Assembly (NCBI GenBank): GCA_003669585.1
Contig: QWOQ01000017.1
Location: forward strand, 62,001 to 126,000
Direction of reading: 5' to 3'
Source of the DNA: Planctomycetota bacterium
GTDB lineage: Bacteria > Planctomycetota > Planctomycetia > Pirellulales > UBA1268
Length of the DNA stretch: 64,000 bases
Position numbers and translations under genes: made by a program. The number at the start of each line of letters is the position of its first letter. Position 1 is the first letter of the stretch. The notes beneath the pieces are model-generated. The model did no database searches and was not told where the DNA came from. It saw nothing but the letters and a program-made list of their open reading frames with translations. This document shows, piece after piece, positions 57,063 to 64,000 of the stretch.

Positions 57063-59285
57063 ATGATAGATTCGCGTGTTGCGGTGTTTGTTGGTATTGC
57101 GATTTCAAGTGTCGCTGCAATGGCTCTGTCTGCCGACTTCGATGCGTCGGTCGGATCGCTCCTGCTCACTCGATGTGTTTCGTGCCACCATGCCGGTGAT
57201 CCCAGCGGCGAACTCGATCTCACTCGCCATGAGACACTTCTGCGCGGCGGAGCCAGCGGACAGGCCATCACGCCCGGAAACGCAGATGAGAGCCTTCTCT
57301 TCCAGCATATTGCCAGCGGCGAGATGCCAAAAGAAGAAGGCGGCCACAAAGACCCCTTACTCAAGGAAGAGATTGAGCTTTTTCGAACCTGGATTGATAC
57401 CGGAGCCCACTGGCCGGAAGGTCGCGTACTCGATTTGTTTGAACGAACCACTCCTCGCCGCGCAGGTCGAGATTGGTGGTCGCTCAAAGCGGTGCACGCT
57501 TCTCCGATTCCATCGTTACCAGGTGCTGCAACAGCAAATCCCATTGATGCATTTATTTCTCTTCACCTTCGCGAACGTGGCCTTGTACCTGCACCCAAGG
57601 CCGATCCTCGCACTCTTTTACGACGACTTTCTTTTGATCTGATCGGTCTTCCTCCGAGCCCTTTAGAACTCGACGAGTTCCTCGCTGACGCCTCGCCGAA
57701 TGCGTGGGAAAATGTTGTCGATCGACTGCTCGCCTCGCCGCACTACGGAGAACGATGGGCCAGACACTGGTTGGACATTGCACGATTCGCCGAAACCAAT
57801 GGCTACGAGCGCGATGCGGAGAAGCCTGGCGCGTGGAAGTATCGAGATTGGGTCGTCAATGCTTTCAATAGTGACATGCCGTTTGATCGTTTTGTTCGAG
57901 AGCAAATCGCCGGCGACGAAGTTCCAGACCGCAACGAGTCGACGGTAATCGCAACAGGATTTCTTCGAATCGGCACGTGGGATGATGAACCCAACGATCC
58001 CAAGGAGTATCAGTACGAGCGACTCGAAGACATGGTCCATGCCACCTCGACGGCGTTTCTGGGTCTGTCAATCAAATGCGCCCGCTGTCACGACCATAAA
58101 TTTGATCCGATTTTGCACAGCGACTATTATCGATTTGCCTCAGCTTTCTGGGCAGGTCCGATCGGGCCTCGGGCCAGTCAATGGCTTGGTGGTCCAACCA
58201 AAGAGGAACTCGGGTTTGATGTTCTTGGATGGACCGATCTTTCGGCAATTCCATCTCCGCTGCACGTGCTGGCAAAAGGAGATGTGTCGCGTCCGTTGGG
58301 TGCTGTGCAGGCCGGTGCACCAATGTGCATTGCGTATTTACAAAAGGATTTCGATGCGCCCCCTCAGGGGTTCGCTACTTCGCGGAGAAGATTGCAACTT
58401 GCCGAATGGATCACCGATCCAAAGCATCCGCTCACGTCTCGCGTGATTGTCAATCGCCTCTGGCAGCATCATTTTGGCGAAGGTCTCGTGCGGACCCCAG
58501 ATAATTTTGGATTTCTTGGCCGCAAGCCAACGCATCCAGATCTTCTTGACTGGCTCGCCCACCGTCTGGTCTCTCAAGGCTGGCATCTGAAACAACTCCA
58601 CAAATTGATGGTCATGAGTGAGACCTATCAGCAGAGTTCTTTGCATCCAGACGCACTCGCGTGTGCATCTGTGGATGCAGAAAATAATTTTGTGTGGCGT
58701 GCGAACCGCCGCCGACTCGATGCTGAAAGTATCCGCGATGCGATGCTCGTTACGAGCGGGCAGCTCGACTTGCACCTCGGGGGTCCGAGTTTTCGTGCAC
58801 CAATCAGCGACGAGGCACTCGAGGGGCTGTCAATGAAATCGGGCGCTTATCAGGCTTCGCCCCTCGAAGCGTCGCGTCGTCGAAGCCTTTATATGTTCAC
58901 CAAGCGAGGATTAATCGTGCCTCTTATGACGACGTTTGATATGTGCGACACCACCACTCCCACAGGACGCCGAGACGTTTCAACCGTAGCACTGCAAGCA
59001 CTCGTCTTATTAAATAATCCGTGGGTTCACCAGCAGAGTCGAAGTTTTGCGATGCGTATTCTTGCAGAATCCAAAGATAATTCCTCTCGCATCGACGTTG
59101 CATGGAGGCTTGCACTGGGATACATGCCTGATGACTCGCAGCACAAAGCCGCACAAGAGCACCTCGCCGTTCAGCGATCAAGGATCATGGATCGTTCTCC
59201 TGACACCGCGGAAGCAGAGATTCTTTCGTGGACATCACTGTGTCAGGTGCTCTTCAACACCAATGAGTTTCTCTATGTGGACTGA
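57063..59285 (+). CDS. PSCyt1-PSCyt2(DUF1549)-PSD1(DUF1553) protein
   Basis: The protein has 740 aa. Signal peptide (AVFVGIAISSVAAMALSA) is followed by PSCyt1 with heme motif CVSCH, DUF1549 (NPIDAFISLHLRERGLVPAP; the second Cys motif CARCHDHKFDP; HYGERWARHWLDIARFAETN) and PSD1/DUF1553 (RVIVNRLWQHHFGEGLVRTP; RANRRRLDAESIRDAMLVTS). It is a shorter paralogue of the gene at 311-3286, lacking the inserted beta domain. It ends in NEFLYVD and overlaps the DUF1501 start by 11 bases. Its likely role is periplasmic, with its DUF1501 partner; electron donor and substrate are unknown. No strong ribosome-binding site was found. Confidence 0.92.
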   Translation: MIDSRVAVFVGIAISSVAAMALSADFDASVGSLLLTRCVSCHHAGDPSGELDLTRHETLLRGGASGQAITPGNADESLLFQHIASGEMPKEEGGHKDPLLKEEIELFRTWIDTGAHWPEGRVLDLFERTTPRRAGRDWWSLKAVHASPIPSLPGAATANPIDAFISLHLRERGLVPAPKADPRTLLRRLSFDLIGLPPSPLELDEFLADASPNAWENVVDRLLASPHYGERWARHWLDIARFAETNGYERDAEKPGAWKYRDWVVNAFNSDMPFDRFVREQIAGDEVPDRNESTVIATGFLRIGTWDDEPNDPKEYQYERLEDMVHATSTAFLGLSIKCARCHDHKFDPILHSDYYRFASAFWAGPIGPRASQWLGGPTKEELGFDVLGWTDLSAIPSPLHVLAKGDVSRPLGAVQAGAPMCIAYLQKDFDAPPQGFATSRRRLQLAEWITDPKHPLTSRVIVNRLWQHHFGEGLVRTPDNFGFLGRKPTHPDLLDWLAHRLVSQGWHLKQLHKLMVMSETYQQSSLHPDALACASVDAENNFVWRANRRRLDAESIRDAMLVTSGQLDLHLGGPSFRAPISDEALEGLSMKSGAYQASPLEASRRRSLYMFTKRGLIVPLMTTFDMCDTTTPTGRRDVSTVALQALVLLNNPWVHQQSRSFAMRILAESKDNSSRIDVAWRLALGYMPDDSQHKAAQEHLAVQRSRIMDRSPDTAEAEILSWTSLCQVLFNTNEFLYVD

Positions 59286-60789
59286 CTTGATGAATGTATC
59301 TCGCGCTCCAAGAAATCAACACTTTCCCTGCAGCATCACTCGTCGAGAATGTCTTTGGGACATGGGCGCCGGATTTGCGGGCCTCGCGCTGGCAGGCCTG
59401 CTTGATCATGTCGATCATGTCAATCACGATCCGTTCACAATTCAAGGCCCAAACCGTCGAGCTAATGCCGCCGAGTTACAGTCAACACTTTCGCCGAGGA
59501 AACCTCATTTTCATACGCCGGTGCGGAGCGTTGTTTTTCTCATGATGAATGGTGGTCCGAGTCACGTTGATACATTTGATCCAAAACCAGAACTCATTCG
59601 TTATGCAGGTCAGCCGTTGCCATCGGAGAAGAAATTTATCAATTCTGGGGGACGCTCCATGGGGCTTTTGACCCCGTCAGTGCGACCGTTCAGGCGTTAC
59701 GGAGAGAGCGGCCTGGAAATTTCTGACTTTTATCCACACCTCAGCCGCCATGCCGACAAACTGGCAGTCATTCGGTCATGTCACACCGATACCCACGCGC
59801 ACGGTTCTGCGCTCGTGCAGATGAACACCGGAAAACCGATTATCGGTCGACCGTCCCTGGGCAGTTGGGCGGTCTACGGACTGGGAACCGAGAACGAAAA
59901 CATGCCGGGCTATGTCGTGATGCTCGACAAGCGAGGAGGCCCAATCGGAGGACAGCCCAACTGGTCGAGCGGATTCATGCCAGCAACATTTCAAGGAACA
60001 CTTTTCAGACCGGCTGGTAATCCAATTCTTGATCTTTCCGGTCCAGCATCCTTTGACCGCGCCATGCAACGCGAGCAACTCGATTTTCTTGCCGAGTTGA
60101 ATCATCGGCATCTTTCTTCACGTCCCGGCGGCAGCGAACTTGCCGCACGCGCTGCCAGCTATGAACTGGCTTTTCGAATGCAGGCAGAGGCACCCGAAGC
60201 GGTCGACCTTTCGCGAGAGACTATGGCAACACGCGAAGCTTATGGAGTAGACCGCGAGCCAACTGCCGAATATGGACGCAATTGTCTGATCGCTCGGCGA
60301 TTGGTCGAACGTGGCGTCAGGTTCATCCAACTCTATTCCGGCGGTGGTCATCTTGAAGAGACTTGGGATGCTCACGAAAGTGTCGAAAAAAATCATGGCC
60401 GGCATGCCGGCGAAACCGATCAGCCAATTGCCGCACTCCTCACAGACCTCGAGCAGCGAGGCCTTTTGGAAAGCACGCTCGTGCTCTGGGGAGGCGAGTT
60501 TGGACGCATGCCTTTCAGCGAAGGACTCGATAAGCCGGGTCGCAATCACAATCCCTATGGATTTTCAATGTGGCTCGCTGGTGCCGGAGTGAAAGGTGGG
60601 ATTTCCTACGGTGCAACGGATGACTTTGGCTTTGAAGCTGTGGAAAACAGAGTTCATGTACACGATCTTCACGCCACTATTTTACATCTGATGGGAATCG
60701 ATCACACGCGACTGACCTATTTTCATCAGGGGCGGGACGAACGGCTCACGGATGTGTATGGAACAGTCGTACAAGACATTCTTGCCTGA
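59275..60789 (+). CDS. DUF1501 family protein
   Basis: The protein has 504 aa. It starts at ATG 59275 inside the last codons of the PSCyt gene, reading MWTDLMNVSRAPRNQH, with a twin-arginine-like TRRECLWDMGAGFAGLALAG leader. Sulfatase-superfamily-like metal motifs: MMNGGPSHVDTFDPKPEL near the N-terminus, CHTDTHAHGSALVQMNTG mid-protein, and GGEFGRMPFSEG then GRNHNPYGFSMWLAGAGVKG near the C-terminus. DUF1501 proteins are exported partners of PSCyt/PSD1 proteins; the reaction is unknown. The start is decided by the 11-base overlap, shared with the first copy at 321. Confidence 0.92.
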   Translation: MWTDLMNVSRAPRNQHFPCSITRRECLWDMGAGFAGLALAGLLDHVDHVNHDPFTIQGPNRRANAAELQSTLSPRKPHFHTPVRSVVFLMMNGGPSHVDTFDPKPELIRYAGQPLPSEKKFINSGGRSMGLLTPSVRPFRRYGESGLEISDFYPHLSRHADKLAVIRSCHTDTHAHGSALVQMNTGKPIIGRPSLGSWAVYGLGTENENMPGYVVMLDKRGGPIGGQPNWSSGFMPATFQGTLFRPAGNPILDLSGPASFDRAMQREQLDFLAELNHRHLSSRPGGSELAARAASYELAFRMQAEAPEAVDLSRETMATREAYGVDREPTAEYGRNCLIARRLVERGVRFIQLYSGGGHLEETWDAHESVEKNHGRHAGETDQPIAALLTDLEQRGLLESTLVLWGGEFGRMPFSEGLDKPGRNHNPYGFSMWLAGAGVKGGISYGATDDFGFEAVENRVHVHDLHATILHLMGIDHTRLTYFHQGRDERLTDVYGTVVQDILA

Positions 60790-60835
60790 CACACCGCAGA
60801 TTGACGCCGAGTACATTCTCGATCGGCCCGTATTC

Positions 60836-62248
60836 TTAGACGTCGTAGTACAGACAGAACTCATACGGATGAGGACGAAGACGCATCGCTTCAATTTCGT
60901 TCTCTCGCTTGTAGCGAATCCATGTGGCGATGACGTCCTCTGTAAAGACATCTCCTCGCAGCAAAAAATCGTGGTCTTGCCCGAGCGCATCGAGAGCTTC
61001 GTCGAGACTTCTTGGGGTTTTCGGCACTTTTTCCAGCATCTCTGGCGGCAGATCATAAATATCTCGATCAAGCGGTTCGCCGGGATGAATTTTGTTCTGA
61101 ATGCCGTCGATAACGGCCATGAGCATTGCCGAGAAAGCCAGATACGGATTACAGCTTGGATCAGGGCAACGAAATTCCACTCGCTTGGTCTTCGGGCTGG
61201 CCGAATACATCGGAATCCTACAACTCGCCGAGCGATTTCGCTGAGAGTAGGCAAGATTCACAGGCGCCTCGTATCCCGGAACGAGTCGTTTGTAACTATT
61301 GGTGGTCGGGTTGCTGAACGCAAGAATCGATGGTGCGTGCTTGAGCAGTCCACCGATTGCATGCATTGCCATTTCCGAAAGTCCTGCATAACCATTACCG
61401 GCGAAGAGCGGATGCCCTTCCTTCCAAAGAGAAATGTGGGTGTGCATGCCTGAACCGTTATCGCCGTAGATCGGCTTTGGCATAAACGTCACTGTTTTTC
61501 CACTCCGCCTGGCAACATTTTTGACGATGTATTTATAGAGACACATCTGATCGGCCATCTTGACCAGATCCTGAAACTTCAAATCAATCTCGCATTGTCC
61601 GGCCGTTGCCACTTCGTGATGTTGTGCTTCAACATCAATCCCGCAGCCGATCATGGTGTGCATCATTTCATTGCGCATATCCATTAAATGATCGGCTGGG
61701 GGCACCGGAAAATAACCTTCCTTGAATCGCAGTTTGTAACCCAGATTTGGTTTCTCAATTCTGCCGCGATTCCACTCCCCCTCGATACTGTCGAGATGGT
61801 AGTAACCTTCATGAGCATTTTGATCGAAACGGACATCGTCAAAGACAAAAAATTCTGCCTCCGGACCAATGAAGCAGGTATCTGCCAGAGCGGTACTCTT
61901 GAGATAATTCACTGACTTTCGGGCGATGTTTCGTGGATCACGCGAATAATCCTCTCGCGTAATCGGGTCTTGAATATTGCAGATCATCGACATCGTCGGA
62001 ATCGCCGTGAACGGATCGAGCACAGCCGTCTCTGGAACCGGCACGAGGATCATGTCGCTCTCGTTGACCGCCTGCCATCCGCGAATACTTGATCCATCGA
62101 ATCCTAAGCCATCTTCAAAAACATTCTCATCGAGTTTTCCGACCGGAATGGTAAAATGCTGCCAGAGACCCGGAAAATCGATGAACCGCAAATCGACGCT
62201 TTTCACGTCCTTTTCCCGACACAGCGCCAGCACTTCTCGCGGTTTCAT
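60836..62248 (-). CDS. glnA: Glutamine synthetase, type I
   Basis: The protein has 470 aa. It makes glutamine from glutamate, ammonia and ATP, as a cytoplasmic dodecamer. Class I landmarks: [94 protein letters not shown] and [20 protein letters not shown]. The adenylylation loop is present with its Tyr ([14 protein letters not shown]), so the activity is probably controlled by adenylylation (GlnE), as in the beta subtype. AAGGGA lies 13 bases upstream of ATG, rather far. The gene converges on DUF1501 with 46 bases between. Confidence 0.97.
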   Translation of the reverse strand: MKPREVLALCREKDVKSVDLRFIDFPGLWQHFTIPVGKLDENVFEDGLGFDGSSIRGWQAVNESDMILVPVPETAVLDPFTAIPTMSMICNIQDPITREDYSRDPRNIARKSVNYLKSTALADTCFIGPEAEFFVFDDVRFDQNAHEGYYHLDSIEGEWNRGRIEKPNLGYKLRFKEGYFPVPPADHLMDMRNEMMHTMIGCGIDVEAQHHEVATAGQCEIDLKFQDLVKMADQMCLYKYIVKNVARRSGKTVTFMPKPIYGDNGSGMHTHISLWKEGHPLFAGNGYAGLSEMAMHAIGGLLKHAPSILAFSNPTTNSYKRLVPGYEAPVNLAYSQRNRSASCRIPMYSASPKTKRVEFRCPDPSCNPYLAFSAMLMAVIDGIQNKIHPGEPLDRDIYDLPPEMLEKVPKTPRSLDEALDALGQDHDFLLRGDVFTEDVIATWIRYKRENEIEAMRLRPHPYEFCLYYDV

Positions 62249-62322
62249 CTCTGAGCGATCCCTTCTTCATTTCGAATATTGTCGTGACACTGAACTCTTC
62301 ATGGCCATCGAACAATGGTATC

Positions 62323-62706
62323 TCAGTCTTCGAGTAGCAAACACGCCTGCCATTGGCCATCGGGGCTTTCGGGGTCAACCGTCTGCAATCGCAATCGTCC
62401 CGCGAACGCGTTGCCGGTCAGTTTTTCCAACACAACGACCGAAGGAAGGAGCACGATCTCGCATGTGCCGCAATCGATTCGTCGCACCGAGCCTCGTCCC
62501 TGCGATACGTCGGAGTTTTTCACATCGAGCCAGCGAAGTGCATGCGGGGCGAGTGGCTTTGCCTCTACCCATTCCCCCACTGCGCACGGCACTTTCGCCA
62601 ATCTCCAGGTCAGGCATATGGCACCAGATTCAACCAGAAGATCGTAATGCCGACCGGTCGGATCATCCGGCGCACCACTATGTTCCAACAGCGTAAATCG
62701 AGGCAT
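62323..62706 (-). CDS. Stand-alone LigD 3'-phosphoesterase-like protein
   Basis: The protein has 127 aa. It opens MPRFTLLEHSGAPDDPTGRH, then HYDLLVES, TWRLA, APHALRWLD, and RGSVRRIDCGTCE. This follows the DNA-ligase-D phosphoesterase domain, where the metal/catalytic residues are two His and an Asp near the N-terminus and a third His (compare xxHDARRLHYDLRLE and EDHPLDY). Here H9, H20, D22 and H55 fit; the Arg after HYDL is Leu and the late Tyr is Trp. The LigD domain trims 3'-phosphate or ribonucleotide ends in non-homologous end joining. No Ku or ligase gene is in the window. ATG 62706 starts the domain; the frame is open to 62736. Confidence 0.7.
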   Translation of the reverse strand: MPRFTLLEHSGAPDDPTGRHYDLLVESGAICLTWRLAKVPCAVGEWVEAKPLAPHALRWLDVKNSDVSQGRGSVRRIDCGTCEIVLLPSVVVLEKLTGNAFAGRLRLQTVDPESPDGQWQACLLLED

Positions 62707-62831
62707 GATCGGTCTCGCAATCATTGAACAGAACATTGTGTCGAGATTCTCTGAGAATTGGATAGACTCCGATGTTTCTGTGCGGTGATTTCAGTTTGTA
62801 TCTTTCTTTCCTTCTGTGCGGAGAACAATTA

Positions 62832-63245
62832 ATGACCAGCATCACATCAACATACGAAGGTGATCTACGCTGTCGAGCCGAGCACGGTCCTTCTGGCGCC
62901 ATACTTTTTACCGATGCACCTCTCGACAACCAAGGCAAAGGCGAAAGTTTTTCACCGACAGATCTCATGGCCGCCTCGCTTGGTTCGTGCATGATGACGA
63001 TCATGGGCATTTTTGCTCAACGGCACGGCATCGTGCTCAACGGCATGACGGCCACAACGACCAAAGGAATGAGTGCCGATTTGCCACGTCGAATCGTATC
63101 GCTGAGAACCACTCTTTCGGTTCCAATTCCAGAAAATCATCCCTCTCGAAAGGCTCTTGAGCATGCGGCGCTCGACTGCCCCGTGCATCACAGTCTTTCA
63201 GCAGATATCGATGCCGCCATCGAATTCAAGTGGATTGGCTCATAG
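62832..63245 (+). CDS. OsmC/Ohr family protein
   Basis: The protein has 137 aa. Peroxiredoxin-like thiol peroxidase fold with the two family cysteines, LGSCMM (Cys near residue 51) and ALDCPVHHSL (near 120), plus the Arg/Glu partners (SPTDLMAASLGS). OsmC/Ohr proteins reduce organic hydroperoxides with dihydrolipoamide or other thiols in the cytoplasm. ATG 62832 opens MTSITSTYEG; an in-frame ATG at 62772 would add 20 hydrophobic residues (MFLCGDFSLYLSFLLCGEQL) that look non-native. It faces the hydrolase gene tail-to-tail, 17 bases apart. Confidence 0.9.
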   Translation: MTSITSTYEGDLRCRAEHGPSGAILFTDAPLDNQGKGESFSPTDLMAASLGSCMMTIMGIFAQRHGIVLNGMTATTTKGMSADLPRRIVSLRTTLSVPIPENHPSRKALEHAALDCPVHHSLSADIDAAIEFKWIGS

Positions 63246-63262
63246 GACAGATGTGTTTCTTG

Positions 63263-64000
63263 CTATTTTGAATGCTCTTTTCGATGCGGCTCAATCTGCA
63301 CAGGTTTTCCGAAGATCGACTGCAGATCGACTAAATCGTAGGCTTCGAGCGCCCCGTGCACGAGACTGGTCAGTGGGACGTGGGCCGCATCGGTTGCAAT
63401 CAACCGAGTCCACCCTTCGAGATCGCCGTACAGCGTAACTGAAGAAAAGAGTTCCGGCGCTGTCGCCGCAGCATGCATTGCTGGAACAACCGCTTCACCA
63501 ATCGCCACCAGTTCGATCGGCCCGTGAAGAGGAACAGTGCCACCACTCTCAAGGCCTTTGAGTGTGGTGATCGTCCCGGCCAACGTAGCCATCACCAAAA
63601 GATCCTCGGCTCTCATTCCTGCATAGGAACGACCGAGCAAATAGGCCAGATAAAAATCCTGCCCGTCGGGGCCATGTCGTTCAAGGTCAAAGTATCGCTG
63701 GCCGGTGCGCTGCGTGAGCCCTGTTCCTCGCACATCAACTGCCATCACAGCGTTTCCACGTTCCACAATTTGAGCGACCGCGTCGCCTATTGTTTCCCCA
63801 ACAACTCCATCGCCGTCGACAACCATGCTCACGCCACGAATTGGACCTTGTTCTGGTGTGCACCAGATTGCAGGTAGTCGAATGCCAGGTTCCACATCCA
63901 CGACGATCGGCTGTGTTCGAATTCCTTTTCTTTGAGGAAAAATATCTGCTGTAGCATCGAGAATGGTTATCTCTGGTTTCGGAATTTCATCTATTCGACG
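63263..64000 (-). CDS. Alpha/beta hydrolase (acetylxylan esterase-like), C-terminal part, runs off the window
   Basis: The frame is open without a stop from 63263 to the window edge (about 245 residues); no start codon is needed within it. It reads through RRIDEIPKPEITILDATADI at the edge, then GIRLPAIWCTPEQGPIRGVS, MVVDGDGVVGETIGD and VMAVDVRGTGLTQ. A DVRGTGLTQ motif and the region after it match the second half of planctomycete acetylxylan-esterase/dienelactone-hydrolase-like proteins. The catalytic Ser region is not evident here, and a typical nucleophile elbow GxSxG does not appear in this part. Substrate unknown, possibly an acylated polysaccharide. Confidence 0.65.
   Translation of the reverse strand, partial: RRIDEIPKPEITILDATADIFPQRKGIRTQPIVVDVEPGIRLPAIWCTPEQGPIRGVSMVVDGDGVVGETIGDAVAQIVERGNAVMAVDVRGTGLTQRTGQRYFDLERHGPDGQDFYLAYLLGRSYAGMRAEDLLVMATLAGTITTLKGLESGGTVPLHGPIELVAIGEAVVPAMHAAATAPELFSSVTLYGDLEGWTRLIATDAAHVPLTSLVHGALEAYDLVDLQSIFGKPVQIEPHRKEHSK

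Overview
The window looks like chromosomal DNA of a planctomycete, most likely of the Pirellulales/Pirellulaceae type. The evidence is the gene content: two PSCyt1-PSCyt2-PSD1 plus DUF1501 pairs, three DUF1559 pseudopilin-like proteins, tandem FG-GAP/ASPIC (CRTAC1-like) proteins, a DUF6677-like protein and a surface protein with an N-terminal Leu-Glu-x-Arg motif in place of a signal peptide. Base composition is moderate. Genes are mostly in short same-strand runs with overlapping starts and stops. I saw no tRNA, rRNA, CRISPR array, prophage or intact insertion sequence.

Layout. 1-4518 (minus): a truncated DUF1501 gene, its PSCyt/PSD1 partner and a beta-lactamase-fold serine hydrolase. 4754-6005: a DUF2293 protein and a small secreted Cys/Arg-rich protein. 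6565-11490: a 1641-residue modular cellulase with GH5 and GH9 catalytic domains, two CBM2-like domains, a CBM3 and Calx-beta modules. Its GH5 domain appears to be nested inside a Calx-beta domain. This is the outstanding gene of the window. 11552-14822 (minus): a zinc-ribbon membrane protein and a DUF1559-lipoprotein-TPR run. These diverge from two tandem CRTAC1-like genes (15136-18607) across a region with six perfect copies of an 11-bp repeat. 18630-22241 (minus): MFS transporter, PQQ-type beta-propeller and Bax-inhibitor-1-like protein. 22492-26329: a probable sugar/polyol oxidation run (Zn alcohol dehydrogenase, SDR, SMP-30 lactonase, LutA-like Fe-S protein).

26592-40499 is mostly housekeeping: lysS, a LolC/LolD-type ABC exporter, ilvE, ispE, rlmN and rsmE. 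Small membrane proteins, a HEAT-type lipoprotein, an ExeA-like ATPase and a decayed Fic gene tail lie among them. 40610-46606 may be a metal-handling island: two DUF1559 proteins, a lipoprotein, a PepSY-TM protein, a Cys-rich membrane protein and a secreted protein. 46725-53050 has a sugar isomerase-like protein and a Nif3 protein. These are followed by a run of GT2, a distant BshC-like protein and an Eis-like GNAT, which has a good sigma70-type promoter. 53069-64000 has sulfite/nitrite reductase, a membrane protein with a GspG-like tail, the second PSCyt/DUF1501 pair, glnA, a stand-alone LigD-phosphoesterase-like protein, an OsmC protein and the end of an alpha/beta hydrolase.

Taken together, the genes suggest a heterotrophic aerobe equipped for plant or algal polysaccharide: extracellular cellulase, periplasmic cytochrome/DUF1501 systems and sugar oxidation. 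Start codons were chosen by Shine-Dalgarno sequence, overlap and domain boundaries; uncertain ones are marked.
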